A stretch of DNA of 64,000 bases. Source: [Ruminococcus] torques ATCC 27756 (GTDB taxonomy: Bacteria > Bacillota > Clostridia > Lachnospirales > Lachnospiraceae). This document shows positions 55,232-63,885 of this stretch, in pieces. Location: positions 496,001 through 560,000 of the forward strand of contig NZ_DS264345.1 of NCBI RefSeq assembly GCF_000153925.1. The letters run 5' to 3'. The position numbers and the translations under genes are program-made. Within the stretch, counting starts at the first letter, position 1; every line of letters begins with the position of its first letter. The notes beneath the pieces were generated by a model that was not told the DNA's origin, did no database searches, and saw only the letters and a list, made by a program, of their open reading frames with translations.

Positions 55232-56404
55232 TTATACATCTAATCTGGAAGCGCCGACACCGATGTCTACTACATAAAATTCAGCTTCATATCCGAATTT
55301 TTCTTTATAGGCCTCTCCGACATTTTTAATAAAATTGTCTACGGCTTCATTTTTTACAATGCTGACGGTACAGCCGCCGAATCCGCCTCCGGTGATACGA
55401 GAGCCGATGACTCCCGGGGTATTCCATGAAAGATCAACGAGCAGATCGATTTCTTTACATGATACTTCATAATCATCGCGCAGAGAAACATGGGATTGAT
55501 TCATTAATTCTCCGAACTTTGTAATATCGCCTTCTTTCAGAGCTTTGACGGCGGCGATAGTGCGCTGATTCTCGTAAACAGCATGTTTGGCACGTTTTAC
55601 ACGAACTTCATCCCGGATCAGGTGCTTTGCCTCTTCAAATTCTTCTGGAGTAAGCTCGCCGAGAGAAGAAATGGACAGTTCCTTTTGCAGATCGCTAAGC
55701 GCATCCGCACATTCCTGACGTCGGACATTGTATTCAGAAGTGACAAGGCTGTGCTTTACTTTACTGTTTGTAATGATGATCTTGGAGTCCTCAAGAAGAA
55801 TGGGTGCATATTCATATTGCAAAGTGTTTGTGTCAAGAAATATTGCGTTGTCTTTTTTCCCGACAGCTACTGTAAACTGATCCATAATTCCACAGTTACA
55901 GCCGTTAAAATTATTTTCGGAGTATTGTCCGAATAAAGCAAGATCTATTGGACTTAGATCGGTAATTCCATATAAATCAGTCAGGATCACTCCGGTCAGC
56001 ACTTCCAGAGAAGCAGAAGAGGAAAGACCTGCACCGTTAGGAATATTCCCCCATATTACCATGTCAAATCCGGTATCAAGTTTGTAGCCTTTTTCGGAGA
56101 ATGTCCATACAACTCCGAGCGGATAGTTTGCCCAGTCGTAACAATCCTTGTTAGTAAGGTCGTCCAGAGATGTTTCTACTACGCCGATCTCGTCAAGGTT
56201 GCAGGAATAAAAGTGCATAAGCCGGTCTTCTCTTTTTCTTGCAACGCCATATGTACCAAGTGTCAGGGCACAGGGGAATACATGACCGCCGTTATAGTCG
56301 GTGTGCTCTCCGATAAGGTTGACGCGGCCGGGAGCAAAATAAAAATGTGCATCATCCGTAGCGCCGAAAAGTTCTGCAAATTTGTCATATAGTTTTTGTT
56401 TCAT
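55232..56404 (-). CDS. galK: Galactokinase
   Basis: A 390-residue GHMP kinase phosphorylating galactose at C1. The galactokinase signature GRVNLIGEHTDYNGG is near residue 27, the GHMP ATP loop PNGAGLSSSASLE near 120, and GSRITGGGFGGCTVSIV near the C terminus. GAGGAAA precedes the ATG at 56404. The upstream region carries the gal motif and a TATAAT box. It converges with the sensor operon. Confidence 0.97.
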   Translation of the reverse strand: MKQKLYDKFAELFGATDDAHFYFAPGRVNLIGEHTDYNGGHVFPCALTLGTYGVARKREDRLMHFYSCNLDEIGVVETSLDDLTNKDCYDWANYPLGVVWTFSEKGYKLDTGFDMVIWGNIPNGAGLSSSASLEVLTGVILTDLYGITDLSPIDLALFGQYSENNFNGCNCGIMDQFTVAVGKKDNAIFLDTNTLQYEYAPILLEDSKIIITNSKVKHSLVTSEYNVRRQECADALSDLQKELSISSLGELTPEEFEEAKHLIRDEVRVKRAKHAVYENQRTIAAVKALKEGDITKFGELMNQSHVSLRDDYEVSCKEIDLLVDLSWNTPGVIGSRITGGGFGGCTVSIVKNEAVDNFIKNVGEAYKEKFGYEAEFYVVDIGVGASRLDV

Positions 56405-56462
56405 ACGTGGTTTCCTCCTACATAAAATATTGAAATAATAAATTCAAAACATCTTGCCTTTT

Positions 56463-56529
56463 ATTATAATCTATAGCGGAAGAAATGTATAGAAAAAATG
56501 AGCGCGAATATAGGTAAAAATGTTGTATT
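56463..56529 (-). promoter_or_regulatory. Gal motif and promoter of galK
   Basis: On the minus strand AATACAACATTTTTAC (56529 to 56514) differs from the galE and galT motif at one base. ATTCGC follows, as upstream of galT. A consensus -10 TATAAT is at 56468-56463, 45 bp beyond the motif. No good -35 is evident, which fits an activator that acts from a site further upstream. Confidence 0.7.
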
Positions 56530-56530
56530 T

Positions 56531-57010
56531 TTAGCTTTTATAAGACAAAAGTATCCCAACACCGGAGGAGGGGATACTTTTGCCGGAATATTTAAATTGC
56601 ATAAGCTGTTTCAGCATTTTTGTACGATTTCTTATGACGGCTATATATCTGTTGACTGTTTCACTTTTTTCTTCCTGTTCAAGTAAATCTAAGTAGCCGT
56701 ATATTGCGGTTAGCGGTGTGCGTAAATCATGAGAAATATTTGTAACAGCATTCTTCAATTCTAAATCACCTTTTTGAAATTTTCTGCGTTCAGCTTGGAG
56801 TTTTCGTAACTGGATATTTATTTCATTTGCTAAATGGCGCATATATTTATCATTGCTTGAAATATCAATTAAAGTATTACTATCGGTTATGAGCTTTTCG
56901 GAAAATGAACTTTCTATTTCTTGTGCAGATTTTCGCAATAAATGTATTTTGATGAGTAGCAAGATAATTATTAAGATCAATCCACTTATGAAAAGCCATA
57001 ACCATAACAT
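56531..57010 (-). pseudogene. Truncated sensor histidine kinase
   Basis: A 159-residue remnant. One membrane helix (residues 3-22), a HAMP-like stretch and the phospho-acceptor region with His94 in ISHDLRTPL are present, but the frame leaves the family after RTKMLKQLMQF and the ATPase domain is missing. The end falls in a hairpin (56546-56582) next to the galK upstream region, so the 3' part was probably deleted. GGAG precedes the start. It follows a broken permease, indicating a decayed ABC/two-component module of the kind seen intact elsewhere in the window. Confidence 0.8.
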
Positions 57011-57025
57011 AATGTGTTCGCTCCT

Positions 57026-57840
57026 TTATTTTAAATCTTTTTTCTTGAAAATCCAAACACCTGCACCGGTTGTAAGGACAATTATTGCTAAGGAATATAT
57101 AGGTAATCGTGTTAAATTGACAGGCTGCATTGTTGAACATTGAATTGCCTGACCACCTGGATTGACATCATAAAAGAATTGTACAATTTCTCGTTTTGTT
57201 CCGTCCGAATATTTTGGGTTTTCTGTTTCCTGAGCTGTTGTTTCGCCATTTTCTCCTATTGAGTAAGCCGGAATAGTTGGCGGAGCATCTAACATTCTAT
57301 TACATATTGCCCCTGCAAGTAATAGTCCGAATGAAAGCAGAATACAAGACACTGCAATAATAGCTTTATTTTGAAAGAGCATTGTTATAAGTGTGAAAAG
57401 TGAAGCAAATGTAATTGATAAAACAAGGACGGTTACGCCTATGAGCATAATCAATTTCACATCAGCAGTAAAAAACAAGCAAAGGTATTCCAACACTAAG
57501 GTATGGAACAAAAAACACAATGCACATAGTAATCGCGATAACAGAACAAGTTATCATATTTGATAAATAGATCGTTTCTCTTTTTGTCCTACGATAATTT
57601 TGTTTCTGATCGTTCCATCATTATGTTCTGTACCGATAAAAAGGCTGCAAAATACAGCAAGAATAATTCCTATGAACAAAGCGCGCGCAAAAAATCCATT
57701 GTCAAGATTATTGATATATCCGGACTGCTTCATATCCTTATATCTTAACAGCGGAAAAGCCAGTCCGACTATAAACATAAAAGCTAATGAACCCCATAAA
57801 CATTTATTTTTCTTTAATCGAAAGAAATTGGAAAAGGCAA
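57026..57840 (-). pseudogene. ABC-2 type permease, broken
   Basis: Two frames give parts of one membrane protein. The 5' part, from about 57840, reads FRLKKNKCLWGSLAFMFIVGLAF and ends near HNDGTIRNKIIVGQ; the next frame continues with helices, an extracellular loop with VNPGGQAIQ, and a final helix followed by KKKDLK at 57026. At least one frameshift lies between 57520 and 57600, and no intact start is seen because the 5' end abuts unrelated plus-strand sequence at about 57840. The ATPase gene expected upstream is absent. Confidence 0.75.
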
Positions 57841-58081
57841 TGGAAAAAGAACTGTTGAGAGTAGCAGATTATAGTGCTGTAGATGCAGCGATTGCGAAAG
57901 CGAACGGTTTGGAGAAAAAGGATGTAAATTAAACATCAAAACCGAATAATCATACGAATAATAAAGAAAAAGCGCCAACTACGGCTGATACAAATGATGT
58001 AATGGGATATATGATTGTTTGATAAGTGCATTACTGATGACAGGTTTGTTATATAGTAAAAGAAAACAACGGACAAGTAAT
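57841..58081 (+). pseudogene. C-terminal remnant of an LPXTG-type surface protein
   Basis: Plus-strand sequence reads EKELLRVADYSAVDAAIAKANGL, the FIVAR-type repeat of clostridial surface proteins, then a stop. After it the pieces KEKAPTTADTND (a sorting-signal-like motif), ISALLMTGLLYSK (hydrophobic) and KRKQR (basic tail) appear in two frames. The order matches the end of a cell-wall-anchored protein. Only this end is left, and it is fused to the truncated permease, so a deletion joined two unrelated genes. No complete gene lies between 58082 and 58262. Confidence 0.6.
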
Positions 58082-58262
58082 TAGATAGCAATATTTGAAA
58101 AAAATAGAAAATAATTCAATGAACAATCCATTGCAACTGAACAGATAAAAAGGTAATATTACTTATTAAGTAATAGAATTATTTATCGGGAAAAGAATGC
58201 GTATTCTTTGTCAGAGAACGAAAGAATGATTTTTATGTTTTATATCAGTTTGAGGTGATCAA

Positions 58263-58979
58263 ATGAATCAACAATTTATACAAAGCCTGTCGATAGATTG
58301 GAATAAGATTGAGGACGATAGTTATTTACGAGAAATTGAAGCTATAAATAAATTAAAAGAAGTTGTTTTTGAAAAACCAATTACCTTTTTTGTCGGAGAA
58401 AATGGTAGTGGTAAATCGACGCTTTTAGAAGCTCTTGCAGTATCATACGGTTTTAATCCGGAAGGCGGCACTAAAAATTATTCTTTTTCGACTTTTGATT
58501 CACATTCTGAATTGTATAATGCTATCAGAATTTCAAAAGGATTTCGTAAAGCAAAATGGGGATATTTTCTTAGAGCAGAAAGCTTTTATAATGTTGCAAC
58601 AAAAGAACTGGAGTATTCGGATTGGGCTCATCCATCAGAGAAATACCATGAAAAATCACACGGAGAGAGCTTTCTTGCGCTCACACAGAATCACCTGCGA
58701 CCAAATGGGTTATATTTATTTGATGAGCCGGAAGCAGCATTATCTCCTCAAAGACAATTAACATTGCTTATGGAAATATATTCATGTGCAAAAGAAGGAT
58801 CACAATTTATTATAGTTACGCATTCCCCTATTTTGTTAGGAATACCAGATGCACAGATTTTATCATTTGACGATGGAATAGTACACAAATGTGAATATGA
58901 AGATACGCAGAGTTATAAAGTTACCGAAATGTTTATTAATAACCGAAAGATTTTACTTGAAAGATTGCTTTCCGAGTAA
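58263..58979 (+). CDS. AAA family ATPase of ABC type (predicted ATPase, COG3910-like)
   Basis: A 238-residue soluble ATPase. Walker A GENGSGKST is at residues 45-53, a signature-like SHGESFLA near 132, Walker B LYLFDEPEAALS near 151, and an H-loop VTHSPIL near 188. It has no membrane partner gene nearby, as usual for this stand-alone group, whose role is unknown. GAGGTGATCAA precedes the ATG. It lies in the more AT-rich accessory stretch. Confidence 0.85.
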   Translation: MNQQFIQSLSIDWNKIEDDSYLREIEAINKLKEVVFEKPITFFVGENGSGKSTLLEALAVSYGFNPEGGTKNYSFSTFDSHSELYNAIRISKGFRKAKWGYFLRAESFYNVATKELEYSDWAHPSEKYHEKSHGESFLALTQNHLRPNGLYLFDEPEAALSPQRQLTLLMEIYSCAKEGSQFIIVTHSPILLGIPDAQILSFDDGIVHKCEYEDTQSYKVTEMFINNRKILLERLLSE

Positions 58980-59039
58980 GAGATAGATTTGTAACTTGTA
59001 AAGTAACGGAAGATATGAATTTGAAAGCGAGATATGTAA

Positions 59040-59483
59040 ATGGAATTTTTTGCAAAAACATTTGATGAATTAACAACAAAAGAATTATATGAAATTTTGA
59101 AATCAAGGTCGCAAATTTTTACTATAGAACAAAATATTCATTGTCAGGATATGGATGATATAGATTATAATTCTTTACACTGCTATATTATGGATGATAA
59201 TAAAGTGGTTGCTTATTTAAGAGCGTTTAGTCAAGATGATAATAAATATATAGTTCGGGTTGGCAGAGTTTTGACATTAGTGCATGGTAACGGGCTTGGA
59301 AAAGAATTGATGCAAAAAAGTATTGTTGCTATTAAAGAAAAGCTGAAGTGTAAAAAAATATGTATAGATGCACAAAAGCACGCAGTAGGTTTCTATAAAA
59401 AATTTGGGTTTAGAGTTTCATCCGATGATTTTTTAGAAGAAGGTATAGTTCATCAAAAAATGGAATTATGCACACATTTTTGA
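59040..59483 (+). CDS. GNAT family acetyltransferase, ElaA-like
   Basis: A 147-residue acetyltransferase. FDELTTKELYEILKSRSQIFTIEQN and the later GRVLTLVHGNGLGKELM (acetyl-CoA loop, with R-x-x-G relaxed) match ElaA-type proteins, and FYKKFGF is the usual late motif. Substrate unknown. No strong ribosome-binding site is visible. Codon use is AT-rich, like its neighbours. From 59484 to 59716 I see only an 18-codon open frame at 59531 that may be a gene remnant. Confidence 0.82.
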   Translation: MEFFAKTFDELTTKELYEILKSRSQIFTIEQNIHCQDMDDIDYNSLHCYIMDDNKVVAYLRAFSQDDNKYIVRVGRVLTLVHGNGLGKELMQKSIVAIKEKLKCKKICIDAQKHAVGFYKKFGFRVSSDDFLEEGIVHQKMELCTHF

Positions 59484-59716
59484 AAAAATGATTTTAAATA
59501 TAGTTGAATCATACCAGGGAGAAAAAATAAATGATTGAAGATACAATAGAAATTAAATATCCCGTTGAAAAGTTATGGATAGTTTAGCTATGCTCAGTGA
59601 AACTTATTAAATATAAAGCTTAAATTATGTGATATAATCTTATAAATCTGAAGTATAAACGAGAATTTGTTTGGTGTTGGTAATACGAAAATTTGAAGTT
59701 GTAAAGGAGAAAAATT

Positions 59717-59860
59717 ATGGGCGAAAATTATTTGGATATGGCTACCGTTATAGTAATATTTTTTGCTCTCGGCATTTTATTATCAAGGCTGGGAGGTATT
59801 GGAGGAATTGTTGTAAGAATTAAAAGAATTATTTGCAAGCTAATGGGACATAGCGACTGA
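59717..59860 (+). CDS. Small membrane protein, 47 residues
   Basis: An ATG preceded by AAAGGAG opens a 47-residue frame with one hydrophobic helix (about residues 8-25), a glycine-rich turn and a basic C-terminal part. The good ribosome-binding site and helix favour a real gene. I do not recognise a family. Confidence 0.55.
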   Translation: MGENYLDMATVIVIFFALGILLSRLGGIGGIVVRIKRIICKLMGHSD

Positions 59861-60019
59861 GAGAAGCGGTATAAATATTAGAATTTATGGAGGCTTTCTT
59901 ATTTCATTGGGATTTTTGTTTTTCTTTTGATTGTAAGATTGATTTTTTCATAAAGAAATAGAGTTGTAAATTCCGGTAACACGAAAAATTTAAATTTAGG
60001 AATGATATAAATGATATAA

Positions 60020-60400
60020 ATGATTAAAGATTTAATGTATATTGAACTGAAAACAGGATATTCTGATGATGGTCCAGCATGGATTGGGTATGTGAAAACT
60101 TCAAAAACCAAGAAAACCATTTATTTTAACAACCATGCATTTCAGAAATATAACGGTAATTACGCAAATTATATAGACATTGAAAATGGTGATGAATACT
60201 GGATTTCTGGTTTGAAAAAGAAGGAGAGTAATCGACATTGGGCTGGTCATGGAAAAATTATGATTGACCGTAGAGCTGTTAATGAATATCTTACTCTAAT
60301 TGATGAAAAAGAATTGCCACTAAATTTGTTTGAAATAATTGATATTGAAGACAGATTTCCAGTTGAAAGAGTAAATAAACTTTTGAACGATAAAGAATAA
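60020..60400 (+). CDS. Conserved hypothetical protein, 126 residues
   Basis: A soluble protein starting MIKDLMYIELKTG, with GPAWIGYVKTSKTKKTIYFNN and a DEYWISGLKK segment, and a C-terminal acidic helix. Similar short proteins occur across Firmicutes, but I can name no function. AGGAATG lies 15 bp upstream of the start. The region 59861-60019 before it holds no gene that I can support. Confidence 0.6.
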   Translation: MIKDLMYIELKTGYSDDGPAWIGYVKTSKTKKTIYFNNHAFQKYNGNYANYIDIENGDEYWISGLKKKESNRHWAGHGKIMIDRRAVNEYLTLIDEKELPLNLFEIIDIEDRFPVERVNKLLNDKE

Positions 60401-60431
60401 AATCCCAGTTTGTGAATTTAAAGGAGGATCT

Positions 60432-60954
60432 ATGAAAAAAGTCAGTTTGTTTATAGCAATGAGCCTTGACGGATATATCGCAGACAGTGAAGGCAGTGTT
60501 GAATGGTTGGTTGGACAGGGTGATGACGCTGATAACATTGATACATATTCTGAATTTGCAAAAGATATTGATACTGTGATAATGGGGTGGAATACTTATC
60601 ATCAAATTGTTACTGAACTTTCGCCAAATGAATGGGTTTATAATGATTTTACAACCTATGTAGTAACACATAATCAAAAAACATCTTCTGATAAAATTAA
60701 TTTTACCAATGAAAGCTCTGTTGATCTGGTAAAAAAACTACGAGAGGAAAGTGGGAAAGATATTTGGATATGTGGTGGTGCAACCCTTATCCAACAGGGA
60801 AGATATAATTGATTGTTATTATATTACTGTTATTCCAACTATTTTAGGGTCAGGCATTCGACTTTTTGAAAAGACTGACCATGAAATTAAGTTAAGGCTG
60901 CTCAAAACACAATCGTATAATGGAATGACGGATTTGATTTATACAAAGCGATAA
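60432..60954 (+). pseudogene. Dihydrofolate reductase family (RibD C-terminal-like) protein, frameshifted
   Basis: The first frame starts MKKVSLFIAMSLDGYIAD after AAGGAGG and runs to IWICGGATLIQQ, matching the small DHFR-like reductases related to the RibD C-terminal domain. The expected C-terminal part (EDIIDCYYITVIPTILGSGIRLF, then a closing beta strand) is in the +1 frame and ends at 60954. The change is between about 60793 and 60799. One or a few bases seem lost where the loop GGA-LIQQ-x-REDIID should be. The native protein would be about 172 residues. Confidence 0.8.
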
Positions 60955-61030
60955 CTCTTAAACGTACATTATAGGGTGGGATCGCGGATATGTATTTACA
61001 AAAGGGAAATCCGGTATAAAAGTTTTGAAA

Positions 61031-61966
61031 CTAACAAGAAGGTAATGCCAAAGTAAATGAGATGAGAAGAGAGTTATTTCCGTTTGACTTTTTGGAAGAA
61101 ACAGAAAGCTCTCCGCCGATCTCTTCTGCAAGTGATCTGGCAATCGTAAGACCAAGTCCGGTTCCACCCTGACTGCGCGCCGATTCCTGAATATAGAAGC
61201 GGTCGAACAGATGAGAAATATCTTCGGATGAAAGAGAACATGTGTCATTAGCGAACAAGATTTTAATGGAATTTTGTTCGTTTTTTATTGTTATATGAAA
61301 AAAGGTATGTGCGTATCTTCCGGCATTTTGAAACAAATTAAAAAAGATTCGTTCTAAAGCTGTTTTGTCAGCAAGCACATATATTGGGCGATCCGGCAAA
61401 TCAAGCGAAACGTTTAAATGTGTCTCTTCGAGTATGTGGCAGTTGTCTGCAAAAGATTCTCTCAGTAATTTTACAGTATCAATTTTAATGAGATTTACTG
61501 TATAGTCATGAGCTGTAAGTCGGGAAAAATCATAAAACTGCGTAATCAGGTTTTTCAGTGATTCTGATTTTCGTTCAATGACATCTAGTGTATCTGAAAG
61601 CTCAGCGTTTTGTGAGATATAGGAAGACTGGGATTTTTTATATAGTCTAACATATCCGAGAAGGGATGTTAAAGGAGTACGCAGGTCATGACTGATATTT
61701 TCAATCTGTTTTTGAAATTCTTTTTCCTGTTTTGTATAACGCGCGCGCTCATGGTGAAGCTCATCTAAAAAAGAGTTGATTGTGATGAGAAGTTCCTTTA
61801 ACCGATTGTTCGGAACGGGAAGATGTATCATCTGATTTTTGGAGAGATCCTGCTGTATGACATCGAGCTCTTTTTGTATCTGTTTTAATGCACGGAGAAG
61901 GGAAATGTAGCGAAACGCAACATATCCTCCTGCGATACTGATAAGAAATAGAATGATATACAACAT
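61031..61966 (-). CDS. Sensor histidine kinase of the second ABC-linked module
   Basis: A 311-residue kinase with one N-terminal membrane helix (residues 2-22) and a HAMP-like linker. Phospho-histidine His93 is in ISHDLRTPL; the ATPase has NLFQNAGRYAH and TGLGLTIARSLAEE. The ATG at 61966 follows GGAGGG. It ends a minus-strand set of response regulator, ATPase, permease and kinase. This parallels the module at 39586-43028, but the proteins are clearly distinct. Confidence 0.92.
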   Translation of the reverse strand: MLYIILFLISIAGGYVAFRYISLLRALKQIQKELDVIQQDLSKNQMIHLPVPNNRLKELLITINSFLDELHHERARYTKQEKEFQKQIENISHDLRTPLTSLLGYVRLYKKSQSSYISQNAELSDTLDVIERKSESLKNLITQFYDFSRLTAHDYTVNLIKIDTVKLLRESFADNCHILEETHLNVSLDLPDRPIYVLADKTALERIFFNLFQNAGRYAHTFFHITIKNEQNSIKILFANDTCSLSSEDISHLFDRFYIQESARSQGGTGLGLTIARSLAEEIGGELSVSSKKSNGNNSLLISFTLALPSC

Positions 61967-61989
61967 ATGTGATCCCTCCATATTTATGT

Positions 61990-62769
61990 TTATAAGTCTG
62001 CTTTTCGGATGTGCCTGAATCCGATTGCCATGAAAATAATAATTCCTGAAATTCCTGCAATTATGCAGCGCAGCATACCGCCGGTTGTATCCCATGCGGT
62101 AATGCATGAACTCATATTGACGTTTGCGGTGTTGATCTGAAAAAAGTTCGATGGCATCCACATGGCGATGTTGTAGATAAAATCTGTTTTAAAATGGGCT
62201 GAAACTGCTATTCCGAATTTAAGTAAAATTGTCGGAAAAATGAAAAAGACAAAAAGCCATGTAAAAAATATGAATGCGCCGTTTTGAAAACACAGGCAAA
62301 GTACGATTGTTAAAACAATACTGGATACGGCAATCAAATAAATAGCCGGAATTTCCATTAGCAGATCGGTCATATGAACCGGACCGGTTTTATCAAGAAA
62401 CAGTTCGGTCATGAAAATCCAGAGGGTGAGAACAATCGTCATAATGACAGTAGCAGTGGTGATACTGACGATACATTGGCTGAAGAACACCTTTCCTCTG
62501 GGAATTCCGTTTGCTATCGAATTTTTTATAATCCCGTTTCTTTTGCTGTCTTCATAGAGAACCGAAGCGGTCAGCATTCCCATCAACGTGAAAAACATAG
62601 GACTCGATACAAGGATGGAATAAGAAAAAGAGGTTGTATGGTACTGTGTTTCAACAATCGAAATACCTGATATCAGTAAAATGGTCAAAACAGAGAGAAT
62701 TCCGAAGAAGACACGGATTCCGGTTGTATGGATCATACGGTAGTACTCACTTTTAATAAAATTCAACAT
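61990..62769 (-). CDS. ABC-2 type transporter permease
   Basis: A 259-residue membrane protein with about six helices, beginning MLNFIKSEYYRM and ending in a helix followed by RHIRKADL. The segment YEDSKRNGIIKNSIANGIPRGK (residues about 70-91) is the usual cytoplasmic coupling loop of this class. Its ATG overlaps the ATPase stop. It should form a pump with the ATPase at 62763-63698. Confidence 0.88.
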   Translation of the reverse strand: MLNFIKSEYYRMIHTTGIRVFFGILSVLTILLISGISIVETQYHTTSFSYSILVSSPMFFTLMGMLTASVLYEDSKRNGIIKNSIANGIPRGKVFFSQCIVSITTATVIMTIVLTLWIFMTELFLDKTGPVHMTDLLMEIPAIYLIAVSSIVLTIVLCLCFQNGAFIFFTWLFVFFIFPTILLKFGIAVSAHFKTDFIYNIAMWMPSNFFQINTANVNMSSCITAWDTTGGMLRCIIAGISGIIIFMAIGFRHIRKADL

Positions 62770-63698
62770 TTTACAGCACCTCTTTTCTTCAGTTCCATAT
62801 AATAATCTTCCAATGATGTCTGGAGTGTCTGCATTTTTGTAATGTAAACATCATTTTTTGCGGCAAGTCTGCTGAAGCTTTCGGCTGTCTCGTGCGGTTT
62901 ATAAATGCGAATCGTATTTCCCGGAAGCACTTTATAGTTTTCTTCAGGAAAGATTTTTTCGAGCAGAACGGTATATTTTTCAGCATCAGAAACAGTCAGT
63001 TCGATACAGTTGGCGCATTTTGCGTGTAAAGCTTCAGAACTGATCTCTTCAAGTAAGATTCCTTTATTTAGGAAGCCGTAAACTGTGGCAAGGTGTTGTA
63101 ATTCTGATAAAATATGGCTTGATAAAAGGATCGTGATGTTTTTCTGTTCATTTAATTGTTGAAGGATACTGCGAAATTCGACAATACCGCTCGGATCAAG
63201 TCCGTTGATCGGTTCGTCCAAAATGAGAATCTGCGGTTCACCCAGCAGGGCAACTGCAAGTCCGAGCCGTTGTTTTTGCCCGAGCGAAAGCGTTTTACAT
63301 TTTGCATGTTGCTTTTCGGATAGACCGGTCAGTTGAATTGCTTCGCCGATTTTTTTGTTGTCTGGAACTCCCTTTTGAATGGCATAATAATGCAGAGTTT
63401 GCTCAACAGTCATGCCTGGAACAAAGCATGGATATTCGATCAGGCAGCCGATATTTTTGCGTATATTGCAAAGTGCTTTTTCTTCTGTTTCGCCAAAAAG
63501 GCATAGTTCTCCGTTTGTTGGAAAGATGTGTCCGGCAAGTAATTTGAGTAATGTGCTTTTTCCCGCGCCATTATCTCCGATCAGTCCGTAAATGCAGCCT
63601 TCGCTTACATGAAGATCCACATGATCCAGTGCGATAAAGGGAGAACGCGGATTGTATGTTTTTGTGATTTGTTTTGTCTCTATGACATATCTGTTCAT
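62763..63698 (-). CDS. ABC transporter ATP-binding protein
   Basis: A 311-residue ATPase with Walker A GDNGAGKST near residue 42, signature SLGQKQRLG near 140 and Walker B ILILDEPINGLDP near 160. It is of the ABC-2 exporter class used in peptide-antibiotic self-protection and resistance. It begins about 190 bp after the response regulator, with its own predicted promoter between. The permease gene overlaps its end by 7 bp. Confidence 0.92.
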   Translation of the reverse strand: MNRYVIETKQITKTYNPRSPFIALDHVDLHVSEGCIYGLIGDNGAGKSTLLKLLAGHIFPTNGELCLFGETEEKALCNIRKNIGCLIEYPCFVPGMTVEQTLHYYAIQKGVPDNKKIGEAIQLTGLSEKQHAKCKTLSLGQKQRLGLAVALLGEPQILILDEPINGLDPSGIVEFRSILQQLNEQKNITILLSSHILSELQHLATVYGFLNKGILLEEISSEALHAKCANCIELTVSDAEKYTVLLEKIFPEENYKVLPGNTIRIYKPHETAESFSRLAAKNDVYITKMQTLQTSLEDYYMELKKRGAVKC

Positions 63699-63765
63699 AT
63701 CTGTTCACTCCGTATGGATTTTATTTTATGCAGCAGGTTTTTGAATAAAAGCTGTTACGATGCCA

Positions 63766-63815
63766 ATTATATCTGAATCTGTTTTAATAAGTCATAAAGA
63801 ACTTTTAAAGAACTT
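63766..63815 (-). promoter_or_regulatory. Promoter and direct-repeat operator of the second ABC module
   Basis: On the minus strand AAGTTCTTT occurs twice, 11 bp apart (63815-63807 and 63804-63796), ahead of a consensus TATAAT at 63771-63766. This resembles the arrangement ahead of the other module and suits OmpR-type regulator binding near the -35. Confidence 0.6.
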
Positions 63816-63885
63816 ATAAAATCGTACTGATTAGGTTTATCAAAGTTTAAATCTATAATTTTTGAATCAGTTCAGTTATTAAATG

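Noticed and set aside
59531-59587. 18-codon open frame starting MIEDTIEIKYP
   Set aside because: It is too short and has no family; the ATG follows a GGGAG-like site, but it is more likely a remnant than a gene.
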